This document shows, in pieces, positions 33,696 through 46,958 of a stretch of 64,000 nt of DNA. The stretch lies in NCBI RefSeq assembly GCF_932526225.1, contig NC_064038.1, positions 11,779,070 through 11,843,069 of the forward strand. The letters are read 5' to 3'. The first letter of the stretch is position 1; each line of letters opens with the position of its first letter. The notes below the pieces were generated by a model, which was not told where the DNA came from, did not search any database, and saw nothing but the letters and a program-made list of their open reading frames with translations. This DNA is from Nematostella vectensis. Taxonomy: Eukaryota > Cnidaria > Anthozoa > Actiniaria > Edwardsiidae. Position numbers and translations under genes: made by a program.

Positions 33696-35411
33696 CTATA
33701 AATGGCCTAGGATTTCAGTGAGCAGTTGCACTGCTTCGCGTGATTTATTAGATTGATTGTTATGGTAAGCTATACGATGTGTGTTACCTGTGTAAACGCT
33801 TTCGGAAGCAATACAATGCGGGTTACCTGTGTAGACACTGTCACGAGTACCTGCTCGATTTGGCCTTACTTGTTCTTGTGACTTTCTAGCGCGGCGTCTA
33901 GCAGACAAGCCAAGGTGTCTTTTGTCTCTCGCTAGTTGGCGGCTAGCTTTCTGATTCCTTTATTGCTAAGGTGGCGATCATCATGGAATGTCGACACATC
34001 AATTGCACGGTAGTCTGAAGTGTTTAGATGGCTATTGTCCATGAAACGAACTCTTCCCAGTTCCGCACATGTGAGCTTGGATTGTGCATTAATATCATCA
34101 ATAACCTCGTTCAGCTTCGTGTTTGCATCCCTCCTATAAGTTATTCCGCTTATTGTGATGTTAGATGACGGCCACTTAGCTTGCGCATCTACAACTATGC
34201 GAGCGATGTTCTCGCAGATATTGTTTGCGCACATACGAGCTATGTCATTAGTACCTGTGTGAATAACAATTTCGTTATACAAGTATCCATTGGTTACCTC
34301 GTCCTGTAATGCGTCAATATAATTCAGCATTTGAGACGTGCCTCCCGGGACGTACAACTTTACAGTATTTGGCTTGATTTTATTGCATTCGATGCGCTTG
34401 CAAATGAGTCTGATAATATTAAGATATCCGCGTTGCTTTATTCATCCGGAGCTTGCGATGGCGTTATAACATCTCCTGAGGAGGCTGGGCTTTCGTTGTT
34501 TGCTACTCCGGAGTTCATAGGCGGGATATTTGCGTTTTTTGTGTTTTTGTTTTCAGGAGGACTCGCATTTTCGTTAACATTTCCCTGCGGAGTAATGACC
34601 TGTGTAATATCGGTATCTACTGTGCTCAGCAACTCAAAACGATTTTTAACCCTAACAGAGGACATAACAGACTTCCCTGGAGTGTCATGAATTGGACATC
34701 ATGGATTGCTCCGGGCCTGAACTATTTTGTTTGCTGTCGTCAAATAAACTGCACGAAAAGGTCGAGCAATTGCGTGAGATATTTTCCTGTTTCTTTTGCA
34801 TTCTTTGGAGCTGTTTATCCAGAGACTTCTGACCTTTGGAAATGTCGTTTAACTTTTCCATTGCCAAGTCGATTTAAGCTTTAAACGGTGTCGAATAGTT
34901 CAAGGACCCATATTTTCATTTCTTTTAGTTTGTTATCAAATCTACACTTCTGATCTGCGCCTTCGATTGACAGTTCGCTGATTTCGATCGAGAGTTCTGA
35001 TATTGTTTTGTTCACTTTTGCGTTAAAATCGGACTGGACTGTTCTGAGTTCGGAGAACTGTTCATAGCAAGAGGAGTCTTGAGTAAAAGGAAGCGTTTCT
35101 CCCGAACCCTTTGGAGCTTCGTCAGCTTCATCGCCATTTGACTGAGTGTTCAGTTGTTCTGCTGGCTCGACGGTGGTATTAACGTACAAACTGCTTTGTT
35201 TCTCCAGGTTTAAACAGGATTGATCTTCAAGTCCAAGCTCGTTCATTTTTAATTTAAAAAAGATCAGCGCGTCTTCTTTATTTCCAAAGCTTTGGTTTCC
35301 CCCTCCTGGCTGACCGACGTAATTTGCTTTGCAGGTTTCGTAATTGGACGAAATTCCAGCATTGGATTTTGTATACCATACATAGAACTTCTTAGATTTC
35401 TTTTTGGTCAT
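33696..35411 (-). pseudogene. CR1-like LINE ORF1 with SGNH esterase domain, frameshifted
   Basis: Minus-strand pieces in order. 35411-34881: N-terminal 176 residues beginning MTKKKSKKFYVW, with a helical segment (KVNKTISELSIEISELS) likely to form a coiled coil. 34867-34685: further coiled-coil-like KGQKSLDKQLQRMQKKQ. 34665-34438: an Asn/Pro-rich linker. Then the SGNH hydrolase: a LILSDS nucleophile block near 34400, HTGTNDIAR, and the C-terminal DDRHLSNKGIRKL His block (34357-33932). A one-base frame change near 33933 separates the C-terminal tail (33908-33696). Esterase-bearing ORF1 is a hallmark of the CR1 group and acts as the RNA-binding/particle protein. Several frame changes mean it is not functional. 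Confidence 0.8.
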
Positions 35412-35729
35412 CTAGGGTATCTACTGCGTCCCTTGTTACCGAATTTAACAAACTTTTATCCACGAGACAGACCCGACCAAACCGCCATGGCATTTGATAG
35501 CTATAACTGCTATGAACATTAGAGAATTCACTCTTCTACCCACCCCCCTCCCCCCGCACCCCCGTTATCAGATGCCAGGGTTTCTTGAATGCTTTCGCCT
35601 TCCAAGTTCACATTCCTTTTCGCAAAATCACACCGTTTTCCTTGTTTGTATTTGTGTATTCCCTAGTGTTTTATAATATTTATAAGCTTTGGCTTCAATC
35701 AGAGACGCGATGATGAGAAAGAGTAGTTT

Positions 35730-35860
35730 CTTGGTGTTACGGAGCACCAGCACCAAAAACACAATGGAACAAAAGCCAAAAACAAAGACCTTAGAACGAG
35801 ACAATGAAATAGAGTACAAGGGCCTTGAGCACCAAAAACAAAGCTCTCCGTAACACCAAG
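35730..35860. repeat. short foldback
   Basis: CTTGGTGTTACGGAG at 35730-35744 is repeated as its exact reverse complement at 35846-35860. The intervening 100 bp contain further weak complementarity (GCACCA-AAAAC in both halves). No coding sequence is supported between 35412 and 36710. Confidence 0.75.
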
Positions 35861-36710
35861 GAATACCCACAATATACTCATGTTATGTCATTGGAAAGCT
35901 TAATTATGGGGAATAAGATAATCTTATTTGTTGCTAGGTTTGATGAAATGAAATGAAAAAAAAAATTCGATAGAAGGCATGCTGTAATCTTAAGATACAT
36001 TAAAGTAATTACTTAGCTAATATCCTTTATACTTTTTTCTTTTCTTATGAATTCCATCTAAAGTAAGTAAGACCTGCGTGCGTGTTCTATTCCATTTTAC
36101 TAGTATTCGTTTGTCCTTGTGAATTGCTCGGCTATCGCACGTACATATATCCCTGGATGTTGGGATAGAACCCATTAGAGCCGCAGTGGTTGTATAGAAG
36201 TCGATCAGCTGCAATATAAAAGTTTTGCCAACTTTTAGTCTACAAAGTGTAATTTACAAGAAAATATCTCGCCCCTATAAAGCAACCACTCTCGGGACAG
36301 ATATCAGTGATCGCTTTATGGAGATCACAATAAAGCCTTCTCATTTTCCACATTAAGTCACTCAAATGTTTTTTTTAAAATCAACATCAAAATGTTCTGT
36401 GCTTACACAGAACACTTTCCACTCTATAAAAGTAAAAGTCCTCTTAATATAGGTTCCATTGTATCATTTTCCACTAGGAAAGTAAGCGGAGGCATGCGGT
36501 GGGGCACAAATCAACACGAGTTCGAAAAAAAATGTTAGCTTTCATGGATCACCAAAAAAGTCAGACCTGGTAGTTGGCAGTACTCAAAAGCCTCTAGGAA
36601 AGAAAGAAAAGAACAAAAAAAAAACCAAGAAGAGATCCTTGGCTTAAAAATTACAGCAATACATCAAGAGTAAACCTGCTAGCCGCGATGATAATTTGAG
36701 AATTAGCACG

Positions 36711-39700
36711 TTATCTCCCTCCGAGATCGTCTCCAGGTGATCCGTGATACTCACTCTGGTAACGACTTGCAAACCATTGCACACCATTGCACTCCCCAGA
36801 ATCGTGACTGTCAAACACTAAAATAAAATAGAAATCGATAACATAAAAAAAAATAAAACATGAGTACTATTCTATGTGATTTTTATGTAAAATTATTCGA
36901 CAATTTTACGCTCCCCAGTCACTAACTGTACCAAATCCTCCCAAAACGTGTCATAACAATCCGATCAAAAAAGCACCATGTTTTGTCAATTCTTTTTTGG
37001 CTCACATTTATGATTATTCGAAAATGTTTTGTTTTTGAACGCGCTGAGATCCTTTGGGCGGAAGAGGGGGGGACTGGATGGATTGCGCACTGAACGAATC
37101 TGATTTTCTTAGTACCTTCAGCTCATCGCACTTCGGCCTCCGCACGTTCGAAAAAAAAACTTCTCAAAAATAACCAAATTAGTCAAATTATCATTTTAGG
37201 TTAGATAATGTAATTTTTGTATTCGGGTCATTGTATTAAATTTGTTGCGGTGGTGACAATTAACAGTCCCACTCGTTTTTAGCACACGTGAAATCTGTGC
37301 CTTTCATTTACCGAGTCACAACTGTGTTTTTGTTGACGTCAATAATGACTTTAGAATTTTTCCAATTCTGTATCTGTCACAGCTTAAGATCGATCATAAG
37401 CAAGACAACATCAAAGAGTATCACCTTCTTAGCTAGTGTAACCGAGCAAATACCGATAAACACAAAGCCAGCAATTGAATAAAGCTCGAATTGTTTCCTT
37501 ATCTTTGCGTAGCCTGCACAATAGGCGCTAGTTGCGTGAAAGACGGAAAAGCCGAGCTAAGTTGCGCGAAAAAAAGGCGGTAGTGAGCAGATTTCGTCGG
37601 AGCCGACCCTATCCCACTATTTTTGGCCGAGCGCGTGGCTTTTTCCGGGAGCTTTTCTGGAGCGCTGAGCCTGTTTTGTAGGATTGTTGTTGATTTAGTG
37701 CGTATCTGCGAATGTATTCCTTGTCTTCTTCTGACGCCTGGTGCTTTCAAAGGCTCTCTCATTGGTTAGCGGCCAATAAGAGAGCCCTTGAAATGCGAAA
37801 TACCTTAATGCTAAATACCTTTCCTAACTATAAATTGATTGCAACTAGGAAACGAAAAACATTTGGTGAATGTGTGGTTGAAAACGAGTAAAATAGCAAT
37901 GTTATATATGTTATACATATAAATGTTGTTATGTACATTTTATATATGTATGCACCATGATTACTATTTCCACGAATTTACTAACCAAAATAACAGTCGC
38001 CACGATTGATCGAGAACCCATCTTCCACACCGAAACAGTTAGACTCCCACGCATAAGGGTAGGAGAACGAGACGATAATCCTAGGGCACCTGAAGTATAA
38101 AATAGAAAGGGTTGTGGCAAAAGTTTTTGCAAACTGTGACGAAAACTGCGCTGAGTGATTGAGGTATATCAGAACGTACCTTAATCCATTGTTGCATCCC
38201 GCATCAAATGCATCTGGTCCTTCGACTATCTGCAGGAATGTGAAAAAGGTGGCCAAACGTTTAATACAGTTTTCTAATTGAAAGAACTAATAAAGATGAT
38301 AAGCTAGGCTTTTTTTGTATATAACTACTTTAACTTTTCTCTAAGCGCTATATATGACTTTTGCTCTTGGGATAAATACGGTTGAATACAGACTTCCCCT
38401 AGCAGATAGGAATCAAGATAGCAACCCCAGCGTTCTTTTTACATTCTCCCTTTACTTGTTACGTGTTTATGAGGAGACGGGACTTCATCGTCCTAATCCC
38501 AGAACAGATAGCCGGGTTTTTTAACCTGAGCTGATCTGACCCGCGTTACGCCCGGTATCAAGCTCCATGCACATCAAAAATAACTCCCAAAAATATTGAA
38601 AACCATATCTTGTTGAAATAAAAATTATACCAAATATAACTAGGCCTTTCCAGATTGTGCTCGGCACTATTTTAGCGCAATTTGGGTTTGGAGGCACTAC
38701 TTTGATCAGAGAGCACTTTTTGGGTAAACAAGTCAACTTCTGGCTTTTTTAACCCAAGTTACTATATTTTGTTGTCTTATATAGACATTTCTAGTTTCCT
38801 TAACTACAAATAACATTATCTCAACTAGGCTAAGACTGTAAGACTGATGATTTCGTAATTTAAATGGGTAGTAAGGTAGTAATGGGTAGCTTTGGTAACC
38901 ACATATTGGGTAGCCTGAGGAGTTCATTACAATAATAGAATGCCTTATCTAGAAGGTCTGTTTGCCATGTTTTCCTGTTTTACATCTATTGTAATTATTT
39001 CTCGTTAGGATATTGTTATAATTAAGGTCTGTTATCAGGTTTGACATTATTGGCATAGGTGATGTTTGTAAGTAAACATTGAGTTTAGTAGTATCCAAAT
39101 AACAATGGTAAACAAACACAAAAGAGAACTAAGTCATTTATAATACAGTTAGTTGTTATGCACTAAAGTGTGATTTACCCGTTATGGACAACAATATAAG
39201 ATACTCTAATGAATGTTTTTAATAAAAGTAACATTCTTTCTTTTATTCAAATTTTAATTAAAACACAACATATCTCTAAACTGTTTTAAAAATATACGGT
39301 AATTTTCTTTTCGCCAATGAGCACTATTTGAGCACTATTTTGATTTGGAGCAGTTTTTAAGCACTTTTTTGGGTGTTTTTGGGAGCACTTTTCTGGCTTT
39401 TTGGGAGCACTATCTGGAAACGCTTTCCAAGAGGGGAGAAAAGCGTGATCAAGACGCCACGTGTGCGTCAAAGAATGCCAATCAACCTTTCCTTTGTTTA
39501 GGCGCGTATACAGGGGGGTGCGCACACGCACCCCCCCTTCCCCCTCGGCGGCCAAAAAGGGAGTCATTTTTTTATTAAGGTATCTTCAAATCTTCAAAGA
39601 CTATGCTATTAAATATTAGGTCAAATGATTGCACCCTCCTCCCTCAGCCATTCCTGGCTACGCGCCTGTTCATATTTATTATTTAAAATACAACCGTTTA

Positions 39701-41498
39701 TTCGCAATGAAACTTCAAACTAACAATCTACGAATCAAGTCGGATACATTATTGACGATATTTGATTAAAAATAAGATTGGTTACTCGCTTTAATTAGAA
39801 GGGTAAATGCAAATGGATGCTTTGGGTGACTCGGCAAGATGGCGGCGTCATTGGCCTTCCTTTTAAAGAAAACAAATAGAATTATTTCAAGTTCTGATGG
39901 TTTGAAGGAAAGTAGATATTACCCGGTAATAGTTGATTCGGCGACCTGCGGCCTCTAGGCGAAATGTTCCTACAAAAAAGATAAAAAAAGATTATTGGGC
40001 AATCAAAATGATATAGTAGTATTTTGGATACGCCATAAAATCTCATAATTCGAGTTCTTGATGATTCGAGCTAGTCTGATTTCCTTGATGGTTTGAGTTC
40101 TCATCTTTCGAGTTATCGGCGTTCGAGTTATCAGTTGTCTTATTACCTTCGTAAAAAGCCAGGGCGCGAATGTCTTCATCCGAATGCTTGCGAACAGGGA
40201 GAGTTCCCGTTTCCTTTGGCACGCACAAGGAGCTGTTGAAGCAGTTGTGCGCATGACGGAGAATATGGTTCCTGCTCGAGGCGCTGATTGACACGACGAG
40301 TGACCATCCTCCTCCTATAAACATACATCGAGGGACGTCTTAGTTGCGCGAGTTGCCTGCGTTTACATGACAGTATATCTCATGTGTTAGTTGCGTAGGT
40401 TCCCTGTGTGTACATGACAGTATATCCTCGTGTTAGCTGCGTGGGTTCCCTGTATCTACATGACAGTATATCCTTGTATTAGCGGCGTTGGTTTCCTGTG
40501 CTTACCTGATGTTTCCATGTCACAGTAGATGGTTCTCCTAAACCCTCTGACGCGCATGGCGTAATTTCCGCTCGGGGTCGACGGGCGGGCGGCTTTTAGT
40601 TCTGCGCATGATCTGTAGATAACCTCAGGGGGAGGGAGTGTGGGTGGCTTCTGCAACAGACATCAACCAAAAATGTCAGCGAGGATAGTTTGTATTTAGC
40701 AATGTTATTTTGGTAGCACTATTTTGCGCTTGATAGGAGACTGCGGACTATTCAGCTGGCTTTTATGGTTTCGATTCTATTGTCATAATTTCTTTAAAAG
40801 AAATAAAAATATAAATGGTGCGCTATATTAACGCGTTTTGCCGAAATAGGCAAATTAGGAAGGCCAATAAAATGCAATTCCGAAGCAAAGGCTGCCATCA
40901 TTTATACCAGGCGCTTACCCAGGATTGGCTGGGGGGGGGGGGGGGGGGGGTGCGCAGTAAAAGGTATTATATGGAGAAAGCATAGTATTTGATTCCTTGA
41001 TAAGAAATGACCTAAATTTTGGCCGCCTGCCATACGCCGATAAAAATACATCTGGGTTCCAAGTCTAGTAACATTAAGGTTGGTGCTTACTCAATCGTAC
41101 AGATCACACCTGATCGTAAAACCTTATTTCCGAATACAAAGGAGCATCGTTAATCCGAAGCCGTCGATACGTTGATACTGTTTTCAAGGGAAACAGAATA
41201 GTTACCAGGGAGTTTGAGTTATTCAAAATGAATAAAAACGTGTCATCGAGTCGTGGAAATAGAATTTATCTCTCGAGAACTCGAGGTCCGTCAACATTCT
41301 TGAATGGAACTAAGAAGAGATAGTCTCCAGGTAACTAAAAGTAGTCAGTCCGAGTTAGAAGGGACCTAAAGTTGTCCGAGCTCGGACTGTCGAGGTTGCA
41401 CGTCTAGTAACTTGGTTTCAATGCGATCAAATAGATATCATGCTATGAGTTTGGCCTTAACGTCCCCACAACGCATGATTTACACAAACTCGGATAAG

Positions 41499-41535
<37 letters not shown>

Positions 41536-42688
41536 GCACAATGGATACGACTCTTCTGGAGTAAATAAAATAAACAACAACTTTTCCTGAGATAAGTTTT
41601 ATACAATTATTTTTTTGCCCTGCTGATTCCCGACTAACCTGTCCCTTGAAAAAATGTAATTTCTTATTGACCAACAGCATTTAAAGCCCATTGGCAACCA
41701 AAGCGATTGTTGTTGTTTTGAAATAGCGCTATTGTCTTGCGAGCGATTTGATTGGAGGACTATAATACGCATAATTATTCACCACCGACACTCGAGGTGC
41801 GCGTTTTATCTTGTTTTCGGCGGTGAAGAAAGCTTTTCAGCCACTGTTTCCACAGTATTTAGGAAGACAAGAACATAACGTAACGAAGAAACGAGCTATT
41901 TAAAAACTTTGGGCCTCATATCGACGATTTTAACGCAATTTTAACAACGATAGAAGATGTTTCTTAAAAGTTTGGAACAATTTGTAGACTTTCTATTTTG
42001 GCGCAGCGCTAAAATAGAGCCTCGATCTGATGTAGGATTGGTTGTTTATGGACGTTTAAACCTGGTTTCAAAGCTGGTGAAAAACTGTTTATACTAGAAT
42101 CATTAATTAGTTAGCACCTAAATTGTGTCTCCAATAAAATCATTTCCACAATGTCGAAAAATTTGGCAGCTATGCATTAATAATTACTCAAAAACGAATT
42201 TTTCAGATTTATTATACAGTTCGGAAAGTCTCTAGTTCAAGGGTTTTAAAAGAATTTGAAAAACGCACCCTTGTTTGTACATATACATTTGTTATCCACA
42301 GTTAGATTAAGAATATTTCACAGTGCGAAAAAGGTTCTGACTAACGTCCAGTTTCAAAATAAAATAAAGACAAAGAAAATTATGTAAAACTGACCGTTTT
42401 TTGTTTGTCCTTGGTGTAGTAAATGTTATAGTCATCAGGGACCAGTGCAACTGTCGAGGAATCCTCTTCGTTCATCTCACAATTCACGTCACCAACAAGC
42501 TTGAAGTTTATGCTATTGCACCGAGGCTCTTGGTGGCATTCGTCAATGCAAGATCGTATACTTTTTACCGATACTTTTCTCACTACTTTTTTGCTCAACA
42601 GTCGCCGCTTTTGCAAGGTTTGTCCACTTATAACTTCTACAACACATTGGCACGAGACAAATAGAAAAACGGATAGATAGAGCTTCAT
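36711..42688 (-). CDS. secreted PAN plus fibrinogen-like domain protein, 7 exons
   Basis: Exons: 42688-42395, 40650-40506, 40314-40147, 39969-39923, 38229-38180, 38089-37986, 36817-36711, all with GT/AG sites and consistent phases, total 915 bases or 304 residues. Residues 1-22 are a signal peptide (MKLYLSVFLFVSCQCVVEVISG). Residues about 23-98 form a PAN/apple-like module (KSIRSCIDECHQEPRCNSIN, then CEMNEED). A PPPE linker leads to a fibrinogen-like start (YRSCAELKAARPSTPSGNY, IYCDMETSGGGWSLVVSIS). The C-terminal part (GCNNGLRCPRIIVSFSYP, then NCFGVEDG, GDCYFGVFDS, CNGVQWFASRY) is Cys- and Gly-rich. Likely a secreted, lectin-like extracellular recognition protein; ligand unknown. The C-terminal half diverges from vertebrate fibrinogen domains, so an intelectin-like relative is possible. 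Confidence 0.8.
36830..37980. other. intron 6 of the PAN/fibrinogen-like gene, with interspersed repeat
   Basis: Within this intron, 37505-37690 contains a GC-rich interspersed repeat with CTAGTTGCGTG and AGTTGCGCG motifs. An 88-residue ORF there lacks splice support and is judged a repeat translation. Confidence 0.45.
39300..39570. repeat. degenerate GAGCACTTTTTGGG repeat and GC-rich block in intron 4
   Basis: GAGCACT followed by a T/G-rich stretch recurs about seven times between 39315 and 39415. A GC-rich segment with GGGGGGTGCGCACACGCACCCCCC, which is self-complementary, follows at about 39515. Related GAGCACTTTTTGGG appears at 38710. Confidence 0.6.
40333..40505. repeat. about 46-bp minisatellite next to the exon 2 splice donor
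   Basis: Three and a half copies with the landmark TACATGACAGTATAT at 40364, 40411 and 40457. The last partial unit runs into the intron's first bases beside exon 2 of the PAN/fibrinogen-like gene. Confidence 0.75.
40931..40951. repeat. poly-G tract
   Basis: About 21 consecutive G after CAGGATTGGCT, in intron 1 of the PAN/fibrinogen-like gene; length may be affected by sequencing. Confidence 0.8.
41500..41533. repeat. (TA)n microsatellite
   Basis: About 16 TA units in intron 1 of the PAN/fibrinogen-like gene. Confidence 0.95.
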
Positions 42689-43566
42689 ATCTGAAAACGA
42701 AAACGCAATTCAGAATATAAGTATAGCAAAGTACATTTTTATAGTATTTGTTTATAAACATTTACGATATTATTTTACAAACTTGACATAAAAGTTTAGT
42801 AGTCTAAATTGTAAGAAAGTCTCTTAGTTGAAAAGCGCGGCTGACTCATCATGCGAAAAGTCAAACAATTGCAAAATGTTATTAAAATCGTCTGGAGCAA
42901 ATGTTAAATACAGTTCACCATTTATCTGTGGATAGATTAGTTTTATAAAAGGACGACTTCCGTACTTACTTTGGTTCTTCAAATCTCTATTCTCAGAGGT
43001 GTGACTGATTCAAGTGGTCGAAGTTTCTACTGTTTCTAGCTGCATGTGTTTGCGTCTGCTTTAAAATGCTACTTCTTAATAATTAACCAGGTTTAATTCC
43101 CTCTAGTTAGCTAAAATTTGGCTATTAGTATGTCCTTCCATCCTAAACATAGTTTGAGTTTAAAGAAAACTAGAAGCAACTTGAAATAGATGACAATTCA
43201 TAGACATTGAAGCATATCTATCAATTTATTAAAATAGCCACCTTTACAAAGGTTTTATTATTTTTGTTATATGCTCCGGCATAAATATTCTTATGAGCTG
43301 TTGCTATAGTACTTATATATTCGTAATGCGCAACTAAAAACACAAAAACCGTATCTACCTGCAAAACTGCGCATTATTGTCTCTTGCGCTGCATAGTCTC
43401 TGGACTCGTATTACTATAGTACTTACACAACGGCTCAATTTCCGCCGAAACTTTAGATGCCATGTCATTTAATAAGGACACTAAATGTAACGAAGATTGC
43501 AAGGGTTTTAAATCTAAATTTTTGAAGTTTTTTTCAAGTTTTCAATTGCCTCCAAAAACTAAAAAT

Positions 43567-44343
<777 letters not shown>

Positions 44344-44493
44344 TGCGCGCGCTGCAAACACCGGTTTTCATGCGCTCGCTCACGCACTAGAAAACACATC
44401 ATTTCAAACGAGCGCGCGCTGTTTTGATTTTGCAAAATACTGTTTTCAAATTCGTTGTTTGTGTTGTAGAAAACAAATTTACCATAGTTTTCC

Positions 44494-44634
44494 GTGGTAT
44501 GTACTCTTATACACAACGATATTCGTCACCTCATGATCAAAATTTACTGTGGAATCACTCGGCGCTACGCACCTCGTGAATTCACAACATTTTGATCATG
44601 AGGTGACGAATATCGTTATAAGAGTACATACCAC
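44494..44634. mobile_element. short palindromic MITE
   Basis: Arms 44494-44543 and 44589-44634 (GTGGTATGTACTCTTATA, then ACGATATTCGTCACCTCATG and GATCAAAAT) are reverse complements apart from a 4-base CACA insertion in the left arm. The 45-bp loop contains CACTCGGCGCTACGCACCTCGTG. No coding capacity. Confidence 0.85.
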
Positions 44635-44639
44635 TGAGA

Positions 44640-46440
44640 ATTATGGGGAATTTGTTACGTAACCATAAAGCAGGGCATTTTTGGCGTGGTCGACGATATT
44701 GGAATAAAAATATTAAAAATCCCCTAAGGAAAAGCAATCGGTCGAATCTAATACCCTAAGAGATGGCAGCATAGGGAAAAAACCCCATCCCTTAGGAATA
44801 GCAGATGGTCAAATTTTATACCCCCTAAGAGATAACAGAATCGGAAAAAAATAAACATCCTCTTCGGAATAGCAGTCGTTTGAATTTTATACCCTTAGAA
44901 ATGTGACGGTTACCCCTGTCTACGTTTTCTAGATAGTCCCCCCGGGCATGATATATCCTAGTTCCTTGCATATAAAGTGTCTTTCGTGGACTTGGTGTCA
45001 GTTACACCTGATTTGTTTTGATGGTTTTCATCTGCATTGCAGGTGATATATATATTATTTTTTTGTGATGTGTTTTATTTATATCAGCCGCATTATCACC
45101 AGTTTACTTACGGGGTCCGACGGAAACCTAAACAGCCAAGAGACAAAAAAAACCTATTAGAATCGGAATCCGCGATATTGAACAGTCCATCCGCTCTAAA
45201 TTATCAGTCACATCCTTAAAGAAACTTCCAATAGTCACACTGCTTTTACAATTTTTTTTTTCGCGTTTTCCGTTCAAAATTATGTGAGATTACTACGTTA
45301 CGGGGAGGTTTCAGTCGCGCATGTTTTTGTCTCCAAGACATTCATGAATTTTTTTCATCGCTGCATTCATTTTTATCTGTTTAGATTTGCTGCATGCATT
45401 TTTTTCCAGGCTTTTAATCGAGTATGAATTGTTTTGTTCCTTACCCACCCCCCCTTCATTTTTCTAATGATCCGTCTCTAATATCCTTGTGCGTTTCAAG
45501 TGATGTGATTTCTTTTTATGAGTGGACCTTCTGAATGAGAGCACAACTAGTTCTACTCCACAAATTTGCCAGCAGAACCATTCGGGACGATTTATTTCCT
45601 AGCAACCGAGGGGTCTAACATCTTCCAAGTCAGCAAAAAATCGGGCTGCGGAACAGAGATTCTGCGGAACAGATCCGTTTTCTGTCCTTGCCTATTTAGT
45701 TGACCATTTTCTTGTAGATTAATTTTGTCGTGGGACGCAAAGCGGTACGCAATTTGTTTTTATGAGCGGACCTTCCGAATGAGAGGGTTATTCCGAAGGT
45801 ACATTTCCATAAATCATACTGGCAGTTCGTAAAAAAGCTTGCAGGAGTTGGAGTCCCGAATGCAGTTTTTTTGGGGAATAATGTACTTACGACGGTTTTA
45901 TAAAGAGGTTTTAAGAGATCCCTAAAAAAATAGCTTATTTCAAAGGAAAGAATCAATTAATATTGGACAATTTTATCCCTGGCACAATAAGGATTTTTTA
46001 CCACACTACCGTTACCCAAGTAATTAGGTGCCCCCCTCCCCCCCCCCCCCCCCTCCCATAAAAATAAGTTACCGGGTGCGGGCCTGCTGTAGGCAACCAT
46101 TTCTTCATCCTTGCAAAATGAAAGAACGAAAAGCATATGATTTCTGAAAACTCCAATATTGAATGAAAATAATAAAAATTAGTTTTGACTGTTCTTTAAA
46201 GCTACAAAAGATAAGTGTTGCCATCCAATAAATGAACCATGGAAGCCTAATGTCCATTTAATGGCATAATGCACTTTAAAGCATATCATCGGCTTATTAT
46301 GACTTTTCCGGCGTCCATTGTCTGCTTCAGTAGCCCGATTCGTACTTATACCACTATAGCGTGAGATATCAAAGAAGCACCTGTAAATACCAGTAGTTAT
46401 TCCATGCTTCGTTACCGATATAGGTGTTGAATAATAAAAC
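44640..46440. other. gene-free stretch between MITE and next gene
   Basis: 44700-44900 has three loose repeats of a CCCTAAGRGATRRCAG...ATCGG type unit. A poly-C tract lies at about 46026-46056. ORFs at 45037-45219 and 45696-45956 show no splice support or recognisable domain. Confidence 0.4.
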
Positions 46441-46958
46441 AAGTACTTCCTCCTTTCAGAAAGATTATTAGTTAAAGGACTCCTCTCTTCAGTTCAAGCT
46501 TCTGTGATTGATTTGGTAAGTACTCGATATTTCAGTATTTTTTTTTACAGTTTTTTGTTTGTTTAGTAGCTATGTGGTTTGTTGCTATTCTTTGCCCTTG
46601 TTACTTCGTATTGATGTTTTTTCTTGATTTTATCTAAAATAATAAACAACTTCTTCTCTATAAGCTAAAAAAACGTTCTTATCTATATACTAATAAGCTC
46701 TAAATATAATAGTAAAGACATTGAGAGTTAAGACTTCCCCATCGAACTTTTGTCCTGTGAATGTCTCCCGTCAAAAGCCTGCCACTTTTATGAAACCCTT
46801 AGCTGCTTAAAATTCATCACCAGATCAAAACAAGGCTTAAATTGCTGTAACAATTGTTTACCACTGTTTCAGTAATAAATAAACTTATTTTGATATAGAA
46901 AAAAAAACATATACGACCACAGGTTGTCTGTCGTTTTTTTTTTCAGGAGTCGTCTATC

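Noticed and set aside
45037-45219. Small ORF with YHQFTYG followed by basic residues, considered as a neuropeptide precursor
   Set aside because: No signal peptide at a plausible distance, no repeated peptide units and no splice support.
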